From Marsupella aquatica (lineage: Eukaryota > Marchantiophyta): DNA of 64,000 nucleotides. Positions 35,301 through 47,729 of this stretch are shown one piece after another (the stretch's first letter is position 1; every line of letters starts with the position of its first letter). The position numbers were made by a program, and so were the translations under genes. The notes beneath the pieces are model-generated. The model was not told the DNA's origin. It worked only from the letters and a program-made list of their open reading frames with translations, and made no database searches. Where the stretch lies: assembly GCA_973895155.1 (NCBI GenBank), contig OZ316895.1, positions 3,162,001-3,226,000 of the forward strand, read 5' to 3'.

Positions 35301-37402
35301 TTCTATCAGCATAATCCCGGTGCAGTTTATAGTTAACCTTGGATGTCTATGTTCTATGCAGGTGGAAGTAGTGCAGCACAATAGCCGCCGAGAAGTCCAT
35401 ATCAGCACTGATGGTGGCCGAATTGTACGACCCCTTCTAGTCGTGAAGGACCAGACGTTAGTCCTGAACGAGGACCATGTAGTAGCTATTCAACATCGTG
35501 TTGATAAAAAGAAATGTTTTCCGTGGTTATTAGCAAAGGGAGTTGTGGAGTTGCTCGGAATCGAAGAAGAAGAAAAGGCCATGGTCGCTCTTCATGGAGA
35601 GCATATTTGGAACGCAAAGGAGAAGGCGGAGGGCGGTCAGAAAGCCGTACAGTTTACGCATGCCGAAGTTCATCCTTCTCTGATTCTTGGTCTAAGTGCA
35701 TCTGTCATTCCGTTCCCAAACCGGAATCAGAGTTCGAGAAATCTTTTTCAAGCTCATAAACATAGTAAGCAAGCTATTGGCTTCTATGTTACGAACATCA
35801 ACAGTCGAGCAGACACTGCAGGACAACATCTATTCTATCCTCAGGTACACTTGGAATTTTGTCACGGGCTGTTTTCGATAGTTATATTAGTTCAGGTTCG
35901 CCCTCCCATGCTGTTTTACTTCTATTCTGAATGCTCCACTCTTTTTTGTTGCCACCAAGTTTGCTGTGGATAAGCTGTTTATGTATGTGATCGTCATTTC
36001 CAGGTGCAACTCGTGAAGACAAATGCATATGAGTGCCTACAAAAGCCAGAGATGTTTAGTGGGCAAAATGCAATAGTTGCCATTGCCTGCTACACAGGAT
36101 ATAATCAAGAAGATTCAATCATTATGGATCAGTCGTCTCTGGATCGGGGAATGTTCAGGACAACCCATTATATGACTGTTAAAGCGGAGGAAAGAAAAGA
36201 CATAGAAACCTTTGGAAAGCCCAGCGAATATGATATCGGTGGAGAAAAGCTTGGAAGGTCTCTCGAAAAATTGGATGAAGACGGGCTCCCAGTTGTAGGG
36301 TCGGCCCTGGGTCCTAAAGACGTCATAGTTGGCAAGCTGAGCAAGTCACAGAGTGATAACAATTCCTGGCTCACAGCTGATCGCAGCCAGCGACTCAAAG
36401 CCCATGAAAAAGGCAGAGTCGCACAAGTGGTCCTGGTGCAGGACGAAGAAGGGCAAAAAGTTGCTAGGGTTAAATTGCGGGAATCACGAATGCCGCAGGT
36501 TGGAGATAAATTCTCTTCCATGCACGGCCAAAAGGGCGTTGTCGGTATGGTCTTCACACAAGACGACTTACCTTTTACCAGTGAGGGCATTGTTCCGGAC
36601 ATAATCATCAATCCCCATGCTTTCCCAAATAGGCAAACGCTAGGGCAAATGTGCGAGAGTGCTCTGGGAAAAGTAGTGGCCAAGACTGGAGAGAGGCTCT
36701 TTGCAACGCCTTTCAACCCTTCATGTACAGTGGAATCGATTTCAGACGCACTACAGCAGTAAGTTTTGTCTGTTTCTGCAAAGGCTTGCCATGACATCGT
36801 TCTTTCGGCTCTGAGGCGTTGAAAGACGCTCTACCTGAAATAGTTTGTTCTTCTTCTTGTACCCAACAAAGACCAGCCTGAGGGACTTACTGTTGTTCGT
36901 CTGTTGATACAGGGCTGGATGTGAAAGATGGGGTACAGAGGTCATGTACAACGGGTTTACAGGCCAGCCCATGGAGGCGAAAATTTTCATGGGGTCTACC
37001 TTTTATCAAAGGTTGACTCACATGGTTGAAGATAAAATAAAGTTTCGGAGCCGTGGGCATGTGCACCCACTGACGAGGCAACCTGTGTCTGATAGAAAGC
37101 GGCATGGTGGAGTGAAATTCGGAGAGATGGAAAGAGATTGTTTAGTAGCACACGGTGCCGCAGCCACTCTTCAAGAGAGAAGTTTTATTTTGAGTGATTT
37201 CCACACGGTGCATGTGTGCACTGTATGCGAACAGCTAGCTAACTGGAATTCGGAAAGAGTGCCAGCTTGCCGGCACTGCACCAAAGAAAAGAAGAAAGGG
37301 AGTTCCATTGTAAAGGTGGAGTTACCATATGCTTGCAAGCTTTTGATACAGGAGCTGATGAGTATGTGCATATCCGTCCGTCTGAAACCAGAACTTATGT
37401 GA
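32365..37402 (+). CDS. NRPD2: Second-largest subunit of RNA polymerases IV and V, 7 exons, 1360 aa
   Basis: Exons: 32365-33204, 33378-33617, 33824-34782, 34931-35246, 35362-35844, 36004-36758 and 36913-37402. All junctions are GT-AG, phases agree and the sum is 4083 nt. This subunit forms half of the catalytic cleft of Pol IV and Pol V, which make and use RNAs for RNA-directed DNA methylation in the nucleus. Diagnostic motifs include GRIPVMVKSSLC, DPGGYFLIKGSEK, TPDGESCGLVKN, the metal-site block GYNQEDSIIM (Glu/Asp at about residues 982-983), GDKFSSMHGQKG, HPLTRQPVSDRKRHGG and a C-terminal zinc site (CTVC...CRHC). KFSSMHGQKG and QAIGFYVTN point to NRPD2 rather than the Pol II subunit. It is about 190 residues longer than the Arabidopsis protein, chiefly through an acidic, low-complexity insert at about residues 105-255. 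The ATG at 32365 is the first in frame. Confidence 0.95.
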
Positions 37403-40173
37403 GCAATGTGGAACTACCAGGTTTTGTACAAGCTCTGTAGCTCGCTAAAAAGGAAAAGCATTGAAATGGTAGCCAGATAGTGGTGAACCTGTATCATAGA
37501 GCTTGTATAGGTTCATTAATGTACTGGCCTAAATTTTGGTAGAGCACCTGTGGAGAGCATGACAATCAGCTCAGTTACTCATTTTCCCCTGTAGACCTAC
37601 CCAATCTTAGAATGCACGGAAATTTTGTACGATCGTTAATACTTACAGTTCTTCAATACTAATTGTTCATTGCTTCTATTATGTTTATTTTCAGTCGCTG
37701 TCCTGGGGTCTTCAGTGCCCGTGTACATGGGTCACACTCACATTCATGCGTTTCTACAGTTTCAGTGGATAGTTTGAAGGCACATAGTTTGGAGCTGATG
37801 GTGTGACATTATTCTTCGAAAGAACAATTCATACTGAACAGAAGCGTCAACTTCTCAGCTACTCAAGAGTACTTGAAGTCAACATTTAAATTTCCATCAG
37901 TGTATTAACCTAACCAACTTTCTTTTCTAGTAGTGCGCATTACTCGCGCCCAGATTCTTCCAAGCCCTCGAGAACAAACACATAGTCGTCCAGCTTCAGG
38001 GAGATAAGGCGTCCATGAATGCAGTTCCCACGTCCATACAAGCCACATTACATCCTGAGTCTGGTCAGCACACAGGTAAGGGGACTTCAATGGATCGAGA
38101 GGAGAAGGATTGCCTTCAAGGTCTCTTAGCAACTGGCGGTCAACATCCTCTCAATGCAGGCTGATAGACCAACTGAAAGGGTCTCTTGCCAGTGCTTAGC
38201 ACGATAAGAGTTTAAATTCTACGTCTGAATAAGAGTGTCAGGAACAGTCTGAGATCTCGGAAAGGACTTCCAAACTCTTTGCCTTCCTGACATCTTGTGA
38301 CCAATTGCTGCACATCTTCATTTTGGTTCCCCAGTGTTCCTTGGTTGTCTCAATGTTTCTGGCTCAAGAGCCGTGCAACCTGATGCAGAAGTCTTGTCAT
38401 GGCTCCTAGATTGCAGATGATTAGCTTGTTGGTACAATGCATTCTCTTTGTGTGTACTACTTGGCCCTTCTTCATCCGCATAGTTCTCGCCATAATTTCC
38501 ACTCTCGAGTGAGCGATAGTCGAGTACTTCGTCCCGTCCTAGTCTCACTCACTGGCTCTGCTTTTGCGCTACACACCATTGGAAGGCCCCGTTTGACGTG
38601 CTGCAAAGAAAACACGCGACACTAATGGATTTGGATATTGGCACTTTTATGTGTAAGAGACATTTCCAATTTGGAAGAAAAAAGAGATGTTCTCAAAAAC
38701 TGCGGAGGAAAGAGGCCAGAGAGGACTACCGAAAACCTAAGAAAAACCCGGTATTTTAAATATTTTGCGTCTACGATGGAGAGAAGATATCTTCATTTCT
38801 CGTGTTGTTGATCTACAATTCCTCTAAAACCACTGAGGATTTGTTGTTCTCACAATAAAGATGGCACAAATGAATGCAAGTGGAGGTCCGGCTTACTGGA
38901 TTTGGATATTGGCACCTTTTACTATGTACGTGAAGGGACACTTCAAATTTTGGAGGGAAGAGCGAGTTTTCTGAGAAAAGTGTAGACGAAAAAGATCAGG
39001 AGAGAACTAACGAAAATCTAAGGAGGTGTTTTAAATTCTCTTTCCACAACGATGAGAAGAATTGCTCTGAAAACGCCCAGGTTGATCTTTCCTTGAGGAA
39101 AATGACACCATGAATGCAAGTGCAGTGCCCGGCATCCTCGTCCAGGCCCCCGGGCCCCAGCAATACTCTGCAGGTGCCGTGGATAAGTCTTTTTGCCTTG
39201 AAATCAACACTTTATTGTATTGTCTGGGCCCAGGCGATGTCACAGAAGGGTTAATAATTTAAAGTACTACAATTGCTTACTGTAGCTGGGCAAGGAGATG
39301 GATGCTATTCGAGCCTGACAGTTCCACACGCGTGTCCCTGCTCCAGCATGGGAGCTCTGTCCAAGCAAAATTCGCGGAGGGAGAAGTGTTGACGGTCCCA
39401 AAGGACAGAGTCGGTACTTGAGGAAAGGGAGGGGGGACCTTCCAGATGCCCGCCGCATCCATAAAGAATCAAGAGGGATTGGTTCACCTCCTGACCATGA
39501 GGTGTGCAGTTTTTGTTTTGTGTTTTTTAAGTGCGGGCTGCACCCCTGAGATGTGTGCATACGTGGGATGCGGCAGCCACAGTAATGGTCGTCACCAGCA
39601 TCCTTGACGTCGGCAGCAAATGACCTCCGATTGCATTGAAGGGGGCGGTTTTGAGGTACTCTACTCCGTGGCTGAGGACGACTAAAGTACAGTAAAATAG
39701 CGGGGAGTAGGAGGGTGGCATGGCTAGCGCGGCAGGGCCTTGCCTGGCGGGACTGCTGGAGATTTGATTGTGTTAAAGGTGAAGCCTCGATCGGTTGTGA
39801 CGGACCAGAACTTGCATCGTTGCTGGCATGGAATTGCTCCGTTGGTACAGTAGCGGGTGTGTCCTGGTGAGGTGAGAGGCGAAGGCAGGGAAGAGCAGGT
39901 CAGGTTCACGAAAGGTGCTTCATTTTGCTTCGCTTCCCGTCTATTGTAGGAATTCCGGAGAGCACAATTGGACCCACGAGCGACCATACATCGAAGCAGC
40001 TGCTCTAGCTGTAACGGTAGCTGGTGGCGCCTACGGTAGGCCGCTCCCTGTTCGGCTTCACTGAAGAGTTTTCAAGAAACGCTTGTGATCTACTTCAGAC
40101 TCCGTGTTCGATTGCGAAGGTCGGCGAAGTTTTTCAGAAGACGAAGCTGCAGCATTGCCATCGCTTGGCAGTC
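37403..40173. other. Intergenic between NRPD2 and the ThDP-ALDH fusion gene
   Basis: No gene is firmly supported. Minus-strand frames at 38318-38548 (75 codons, hydrophilic, ending in an ETLRQPRNTG context) and 37905-38132 have coding-like composition but no recognisable family and no clear splicing. A 271-bp diverged tandem duplication lies at 38626-39136. Confidence 0.4.
38626..39136. repeat. Diverged tandem duplication, unit about 271 bp
   Basis: 'tggatttggatattggcac' starts at 38626 and 38897. Following landmarks also repeat in order: 'gagaggacta.cgaaaa.ctaag', 'ttttaaat' and 'gaatgcaagtg.ag..cccggc'. A weaker echo of the last element is at about 39112. Confidence 0.6.
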
Positions 40174-43100
40174 ATGGCGGAAGACACTTCTATGCTGGTC
40201 AAAACGTCCGACGTGTTTGTCCGGGCGCTTGAAAATGAGGGCGTTGAGTGAGTTTTGTTCTCCTCTCTGTACTGATTTTGTTGCATCCCGATTCTCCCTT
40301 TCTGGAATTGTATCGCTGGATTTAGCGTGCGGCCCTACTTTCTTTTCTGCATTCTCTTGTGTACCCATCTTGTGTCTGGATCTTGTCGAAAGCAGATCAA
40401 TTGTGTCCTAGTCCTAACACATCTAGTATCCTTTAGCTGCTGGACAAATGATCGGTGCCTGATCCTCCACGGTTGAAGGCTGTCACAAACTTTGGAAAAC
40501 TTGATGGATGTTACACTAGAGTCAGTTGCACAGCGACGGTGGTCGTGGATTTGAATTCTGGTATTCTGTATCTGGATCTTGTCACCTTCACTGCTGGTTT
40601 GCTGATGGCATGTCGTTGGCGAGTAGTAAAGTGTAGAATGTCGAAAACTTGTAGCTTTTCGACTAACGTCTTTGTCAAGTGTTGTGACGAAGAGGACTGT
40701 TTCGGACTTGGAACTCTGTTCTCTATCATCCTTACATGGTCCCACATTTGAGTTGGCCTCTTGCATCATGCATTCTCTGAATGTCATTAATGTCTAGGGA
40801 CCATGAACAGATCCGAAAGTTTATATGATGTCGCTTTGCGATGCGGCGTTGAACATGATAGCTGTCACCAATATCGCAGGAAATTGTGGTTTGGGTGACT
40901 TTCACTCACTTTGCCTTCAGTGCATCCATTGGCTATATGCATTTGTTGGATGTTACTGAGGTGTAGTAGCGGAAACTAGATTTGTGAACTTTTCTTTTTC
41001 TGTTTATGAACAAGCACCAGTAGGTCTAAGGGCGCGACTACGATGAACGGACCTTCCGTTCATTTTGCTAGCTCGCTTTGAATGTAGCTGTAGCATGTAG
41101 CATGATTTCATCAATACTCTAAGCTGACCCTGAAAGAAATTTCATCGTTACGAGTGAAGGCTGAAGCTTGTTGAAACCACGTCCCACTCTACCGGTGTCT
41201 CCCACGACCTGGGCTATGTGGATTGTTCTCCGAATTACGGAGCTCATGGAATGGGGTGTTTGTCCTCCGAGCATGCAAAAATGCAGCGCTGGTCCTGACT
41301 TGTCAAACCTGTACTGCGAGCTGTACTGTCGATGTTTTCGCTTGAGCTTGATCTTCAATCTTACCGGTCGAGTATTTGTGGTCTTGTTTCCGCCAGGTAC
41401 GTCTTTGGCATACCGGGAGAAGAGAATCTTGATCTGCTGGACTCCCTAAGGAATTCTACGATCAAACTTGTGGTGACGAGACATGAGCAGGCCGCTGGTT
41501 TCATGGCTGCGACGGTTGGTAGATTGACTGGGAAAGCTGGAGTCGCTTTGTCCACCCTTGGACCAGGAGCTACAAACTTCACTACAGCGGCTGCGTATGC
41601 CCAGCTGGCTGGATTTGCAATGATGATGGTCACTGGCCAGAAACCAATTCGGAAAAGCAAGCAGGGCTCATTTCAGATCGTGGACATTGTTGAAAATATG
41701 CGGCCCATAACGAAGTTCACAAAGCAGATACAAGATGGGGATCTTGTGCCGTCACTTGTGAGAGACGCTATCAGATTATCTGAGGAAGAGAAGCCTGGAG
41801 CTGTGCATCTGGAACTGCCAGAAGATATAGCTCATCAGATGATCGATGTGAATGACGCCCACCTTTTTCCAGTACACCCAGTGAGGCGACCAATTGCTGA
41901 GGCGAAGGCCATCCGACAAGCGATTGATATGATTCAGGCTGCAGACACTCCGCTCCTGCTTGTAGGTGCTGGTGCAAACAGAAAATTGACGCAAAAAATG
42001 CTTTTGGAATTTGTGAACAAGCTGGAAATCCCATTCATCACAACTCAAATGGGAAAAGGGGTTATAGATGAGTCGCATCCTCTCTATCTGGGTTGCTGTG
42101 CACTATCAAGCAATGATTACGAGCATGTCTGCATTGAGAAAGCAGACCTTATCTTAATGATTGGCCATGATGTGGTTGAGAAACCACCTTTTATTATGAA
42201 ACACGGGAAGCCGCCTCTAGTGATCCATATCCACTTTTATACTGCGAAGGTGGATAATGTGTATTTTCCTCAGTTGGAAGTCGTGGGAGACATTGCAAAT
42301 GCTATTTGGCAATTGAAGGAAAGTCTGACGAAGCAACCCCATTGGGACTTTTCGTACATACATCAGATGAAGAAGGAGCTCGAAGCGCACTTGCTGAAGG
42401 GCGTAGATGACCCTCGATTTCCACTCATGCCACAACGTATTGTTGCCGATGTCCGGAGAGCTGTTCCGTCTGATGGAGTTGTTTGTCTTGACAATGGGAT
42501 GTACAAAATCTGGTTTGCCAGATGCTACAAGGCGTATGAGCCCAACACACTGCTTTTAGACAATGCTCTGGCAACGATGGGTGCAGGACTGCCGTCAGCA
42601 ATCGCGGTTGCAATCTTGTATCCGCACAAAAAAGTTGTAGCTGTTTGTGGGGATGGTGGTTTCATGATGAATTCCCAAGAAATGGAAACTGCCGTTCGCT
42701 TACAGCTGAATCTCACAGTCCTTGTGTTAAATGACAACGCTTTTGGGATGATCGTATGGAAGCAGCAAACACAACATTTGCCCAAGTGGGGCTTAGATCT
42801 CCAGAATCCCGACTTTGTAGCATATGCGCACTGCTACGGTGCGAAAGGCTATCGTGTAACAGCACCTGATGAGTTTCAGAAAACTCTTGACAAATGTCTC
42901 AGTGAAGGGGGAGTGAATCTCATCGAGGTACCAATTGACTATACTTGGGCAAATGCGATCCTCGACAAAGAATTGCCAGGAATTATGAAACCGAAGATGG
43001 CCGATGAGCAGACGAAACCAAGAATCTCGTTTGCTTTATCTGAAGCAACAGCCATCCCACCCACTGTTAGTCCTGGGCCTCAGTCACCTCGTATTCATAA

Positions 43101-44721
43101 AGAAGAGAAGATTCCTGCCGAGCCATTTGAGAAGCAGGAGGCATCTGCATCACTGTCCTCTTCTCCTCCACTACTTTCTTCTGCTCCCAAGGCCGAGTCT
43201 AAGGCTCAGATTCCCAACATTCAGCCTCGAACACCTACACCAACAGCTTCGCATAAGCCAGCCGAACCCTCAAAACTTCGAGCTACTGAATATCCACTGT
43301 ACATTGCAAACAGAGCCTACACTCCAAACTTGGATCTTGAAGTTACTAATAAGTACACTGGGCACGTTGCTGCACGCTGTGCTCTGGCCGGTCAAGCAGA
43401 GATTAAGGAAGCTATAACTGCAGCAGAAAAATCCATGCCTGCTATGGCTGCTCTAGGGAGCTACGAGAGGAAAGCGGTGCTCGAGAAGGTTGTTGCTGAA
43501 GTCAAGGCTCGCTTCGAAGAGTTTGCACAGGCACTATGTGTAGAGGCTGGAAAACCAATCAAAGACTCCAGGGGTGAGGTACAGCGTCTGATTGAGACTT
43601 TCCAAATTGCAGCAGAAGAAAGCATTCGCATATATGGCGAATATACCCCCTTGGACATTTCTGAGCGTGGCAAGGGTTACCAGTCAATCGTTCGGCGTTT
43701 TCCAATTGGCCCTGTGAGCATGATCAGCCCGTTCAACTTTCCCCTGAATCTGGCTGCCCATAAGATTGCACCCGCACTGGCGGTTGGTTGCCCTTTTGTG
43801 CTGAAGCCAGCAAGCCGTACCCCACTGGGTGCGTTACTTCTTGGAGAGATTTTATCCCGTTGTGATTTGCCTGTGGGTGCATTTTCTATCCTTCCCTGCG
43901 CAAGAGGCGCTGCCGATCTCTTTGTCACAGATGAGAGATTCAAACTTGTTTCGTTTACTGGGTCGCCAAAGATTGGCTGGGAATTGAAGGCCAAATCAGG
44001 AAAGAAGAAAGTGGTTCTTGAGCTTGGGGGAAATGCTGCGTGCGTTGTTGAGGATCTGACACCCGATCTCGATACAGTTGTGGAACGTATAATCCATGGC
44101 GCATTTTATCAAAGTGGGCAATCGTGCATCAGCGTCCAACGAGTTTACATTAAGGAGAATCTGTACGCTACTGTGAAGGAGGCGCTTGTCAAGGCAACAT
44201 CTGCGCTACGTAAGGGTGATCCAAGCGATGAAAATACTTTCATTGGACCTCTGATCCATGAGTCAGAAGCGAAGAGAATAGAAGGATGGGTTGAGAAGGC
44301 GATTGCTTCTGGGGCGAAGGTGTTAACGGGAGGAAAACGTGATGGAGCCTTCTATGATGCAACAATACTAGAAAATATTCATACTGAAACTGAGGTTCAC
44401 GTAGAGGAGGTCTTTGGTCCACTCATTGGGCTGCATTCATACTCAGACTTCAAAGCAGCTATTGCTGAAGCCAACAAGTCAAAGTTTGGTCTGCAGGCTG
44501 GAGTTTTTGTGACCGACTTGAACAAGGCTTTCTACGCTTTTGAGCAACTGGAAGTTGGTGGCGTCTGCATCAATGACGTCCCCAGCATGCGTATTGATTC
44601 CCAGCCATATGGAGGTGTGAAAGACTCTGGACTCGGTCGTGAGGGTGTGAAATACGCAATGGAGGACATGACTGAACTCCGGGTCATGATCCTTCGAAAT
44701 GCTGGGCAGCTTAACTCTTAA
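40174..44721 (+). CDS. Fusion of an acetolactate-synthase-like ThDP enzyme and an aldehyde dehydrogenase, 1132 aa
   Basis: Exon 1 is 40174-40247 and exon 2 is 41397-44721; the junction completes EGVEYVFGIPGEENLDLL. Residues 1 to about 560 form a thiamine-diphosphate enzyme of the IlvB/AlsS group, with the activating Glu in RHEQAAGF (E55), the central domain, and the ThDP/Mg motif GDGG...NDNAFG (D444). A Ser/Pro-rich linker (about 560-655) leads to a full aldehyde dehydrogenase, with the Asn-containing SPFNFPLN, SFTGSPKIG, Glu in LELGGN (E900), catalytic Cys in GQSCIS (C935), and EVFGPLIGL. All key residues are present in both halves. ThDP enzymes of this group form acetolactate from pyruvate or decarboxylate 2-oxo acids, and ALDHs oxidise aldehydes with NAD(P). 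Coupled decarboxylation and oxidation of a 2-oxo acid is my inference. No clear organelle-targeting sequence is seen. The single intron near the 5' end and the bacterial character hint at transfer from bacteria. Confidence 0.9.
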
Positions 44722-47700
44722 GTATTTAACAGCTTCTCTTGTTCGAAGAGAAGATCTTACCCTTGCGTGGTTTGATGAAGGCTGGGAATAACTAGTTTTG
44801 AACAGTTCATCAATTATGTCAATGACCGTACCCTTATCCTGTTTGCAAGCTTGCTTAGTTCGGAAACTGTACATTCTCTTTCTATCAGCCTGACAGCTTT
44901 CAGGGTTCTTACTCTTACTCCTCCCAAGTAACTAGAAACCAGGATCGCGGATCAGTCTCAACTCAGGCTTGGAGTATGCCTCACTCGCCTGTACCGATCT
45001 AGAATATTGCAGGATACAGAGAAAGCCGTCACACGAGGACGCAAACATCCTCCAAAGCAATCAGAGAAGCAGCAGTAGGGATGACCTACTTTTGAGGATA
45101 TTTTGTTGTAAACTGAGATTGTGTGGGTTTCCAACCACTGGTTGAGCCTCAATGGATATGCTCAAAAGATGGGATTCCTTAAGAGCCATGTCTCTTCACC
45201 TAATGCCATATAGGAGAACTTGCTCTTTTTTTTGGCATCATTGGTTGTGTGGTACGCCAACAATAATAACGTCTGCTGTAAACTTATCATGTGCGTCATT
45301 GACCCTCCGTTTTCACTTGATACGTAGCCCAGCACCGTCTTGCTAAAAAAACAGTTCTCATCTCTCTTCGTCCTACCATAATTAAGCAGATACAATTCTA
45401 TCTTTTCTGCTTTTCATGGAATGGAATTAGATAAAGAAGATGGACCACATAGTCTAGTTATATGTCCGCCAATTGGTCAGGGTTTTCCATGCAGAGCTTA
45501 TGCAAACAGTGGGTCTAGAACATCAAACATTTCATTCTCTAAGATGGAGAAGAGGCTACTCGCAACAGTCTCAGCATGATTATCTGATCATTGTTATCCA
45601 TGAAATTCTATGGTTCTCGCTGAAACTGTAACTCTTGGAGTTCCTGCATAATTCGGTTCCTCTTGCTGAACTTTCACGGATTCATTCGAACATTGCTATT
45701 TGTAAGCAGGAACAACTGAATATCAGAGTTTCCCGGAAGATCCTAATGGCATGGCCTGCTTGTGCCCTCTCCAGATTCAGGGGCAGATGTCATTCCATCT
45801 TTCTCCTCGGTAAAGCAAGATCTCAAGAAAATCTATGGCCAGGAATATGTAAATTTGCTCGTTTCAGGCATTTTGCCTGCACGCAGACAGACATTTCTAG
45901 CATCTGAAATTCTGAATCGGTCGCTCTCCACAGATGTGAATTCTTCCAGTATCGTTACATTTACATTCTCATTGAACTACTCTACCAGCCAGTTTACCAG
46001 CCCTGGAATGTGCTCTCATGTGGCACGAGGCAATGAGTCCTACCATAATCGAAACTGTCTAATGGAGTTTTCTAGTGAGCAGGTTGACCAGCCCCTCCTT
46101 TCCTGCGGTTTACACTTTGGTGGGCGAGGAAAGGAAGGCCAATATTATGTTAACCAATGCTTTGTCGAGAACACCATCTTTACATTGGACGGTCTGGATT
46201 AAGTTCTCACTTGGTTGAAGGTCTCTTTCCCACTTTTCTTCAACAGTGTTGAAAAAAACAGCAATTGCCCTCACACATCAGACTTACCCTGCAATCACTG
46301 CACCCTCTGGTCCGACACATCACTTGACAGTAGTGTGTTTCGTTATTTCACTTGAGTCTGTTTTAGTATTTCACAATGTGTTGTTTTCTAGGTACCAAAA
46401 CAAGTAAATTTTTGTTTGACCTGCACATACCAGCAATATGGGATTTGATGGTTTCTTGGGTAACATCAGAGATTTCTGTTCAGCAGTCAACTCCATTTCT
46501 TTGCTTTGCACAAAAAATAGGTCATGTGTTTTCTTTGATCCTGCTATCTGTTCAAATATAAATTCGTCAGTTAATCGATCAATAATTGGTGAGCTATTCA
46601 AATATATGAAAAGAGAAGAACCCAAGGTGGATACAATCACAATAGAGAATTCTTCGAGTACACTTGTTGGAGTCACCATTAGTAAAGGTCACCCTCACAA
46701 TCAATTTAATTTCTAGATTCGTAAGCTGTAAACCATGTTTTGGGGTTGACAAACTATGATTTCCAGCAATGCAAAACCCTGCACTGTCCCTTTAAAAAAA
46801 GAAAAACTCCGCGCTGTCAAAGTAAATGACTTCTTATTCAGATCAAACACTGGAGGTTTGGAGCCAAAGAGAACACAGGAAGTACATTCCCTAGTTCAAG
46901 GTCTCTTTCCATGGAGTAAAACAGGCTTGCGACTCTACTGTAGATGTCTTTTGCGCTGAATGAAGGTTCGAAATTCAGACATTCTGCTTATTTAGGCCAG
47001 ATCGAACCAAAATCTGAGCCAACGAACTCTACTTTAACTCGCATTGTGGGTGCTTCCTGGAGATTCATTTCTTTCCCTAGCTAACTTGCAGCAAGAGTGT
47101 GCGGTCTAGTGACCTATTTTCCTCTCTCTTACCCTTCATCACTATACCGCGAAGAACCGGAGAGATAGCAGGCCGTGCATTGTAGCAGGACGGCAGCGGG
47201 GAAAAGGATTCAAGGTGACCACAACATTTGAAGGCGAGAAGTGCAGGAACTTACAATACTGACTGGGGCAACGTTTTGCTGATCAGATTTTCACAGGTGC
47301 GAGAGTTCAATTTGAATTACGGAAGGAGCTGCTACAACAGCTACGTTCGGAGATTGAAAGACAGAAACATCTAGAGTACCATTGTGTCACAGGTTTGCTT
47401 CTCTGGATACTCTCTGTCGCTCTTTTGTCTTGGTTGGCATGTGCCTTGAAGTGGAGACAGCCCATTTCTCAGGCCAACGCGATAACATCTTGACGAAACA
47501 GTTTTAGAAATAAGATAGCTATTTGAGTACCGTTCCTGATCTTCATCACTGTGTTAGGGTACAAAGTTGACGATAATGTAGAAATTCCATTTTTCACTCT
47601 GTTGGGTAGAGAAACAAGGGGAAAAACTAGAAATGGACTGTTAGAAATGTCCGAACCATATATGCCTGGAATGGACTCTTTTAAAGATGAAGGGCCAAAT

Positions 47701-47729
47701 TAACCTAAAGCTCTCAGTTGTGGCGGCTG
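44722..47729. other. Intergenic; possible isolated exons
   Basis: A plus-strand frame at about 45773-46202 sits behind a good acceptor (TGTGCCCTCTCCAG) and reads, in part, SSVKQDLKKIYGQEYVNLLV. Another frame lies at 46438-46716. I recognise neither and cannot join them into a gene with a start. The rest holds nothing I can name. Confidence 0.35.

Noticed and set aside
36168-36797. 209-codon minus-strand frame
   Set aside because: It is antisense to NRPD2 exon 6, whose protein motifs are unmistakable.
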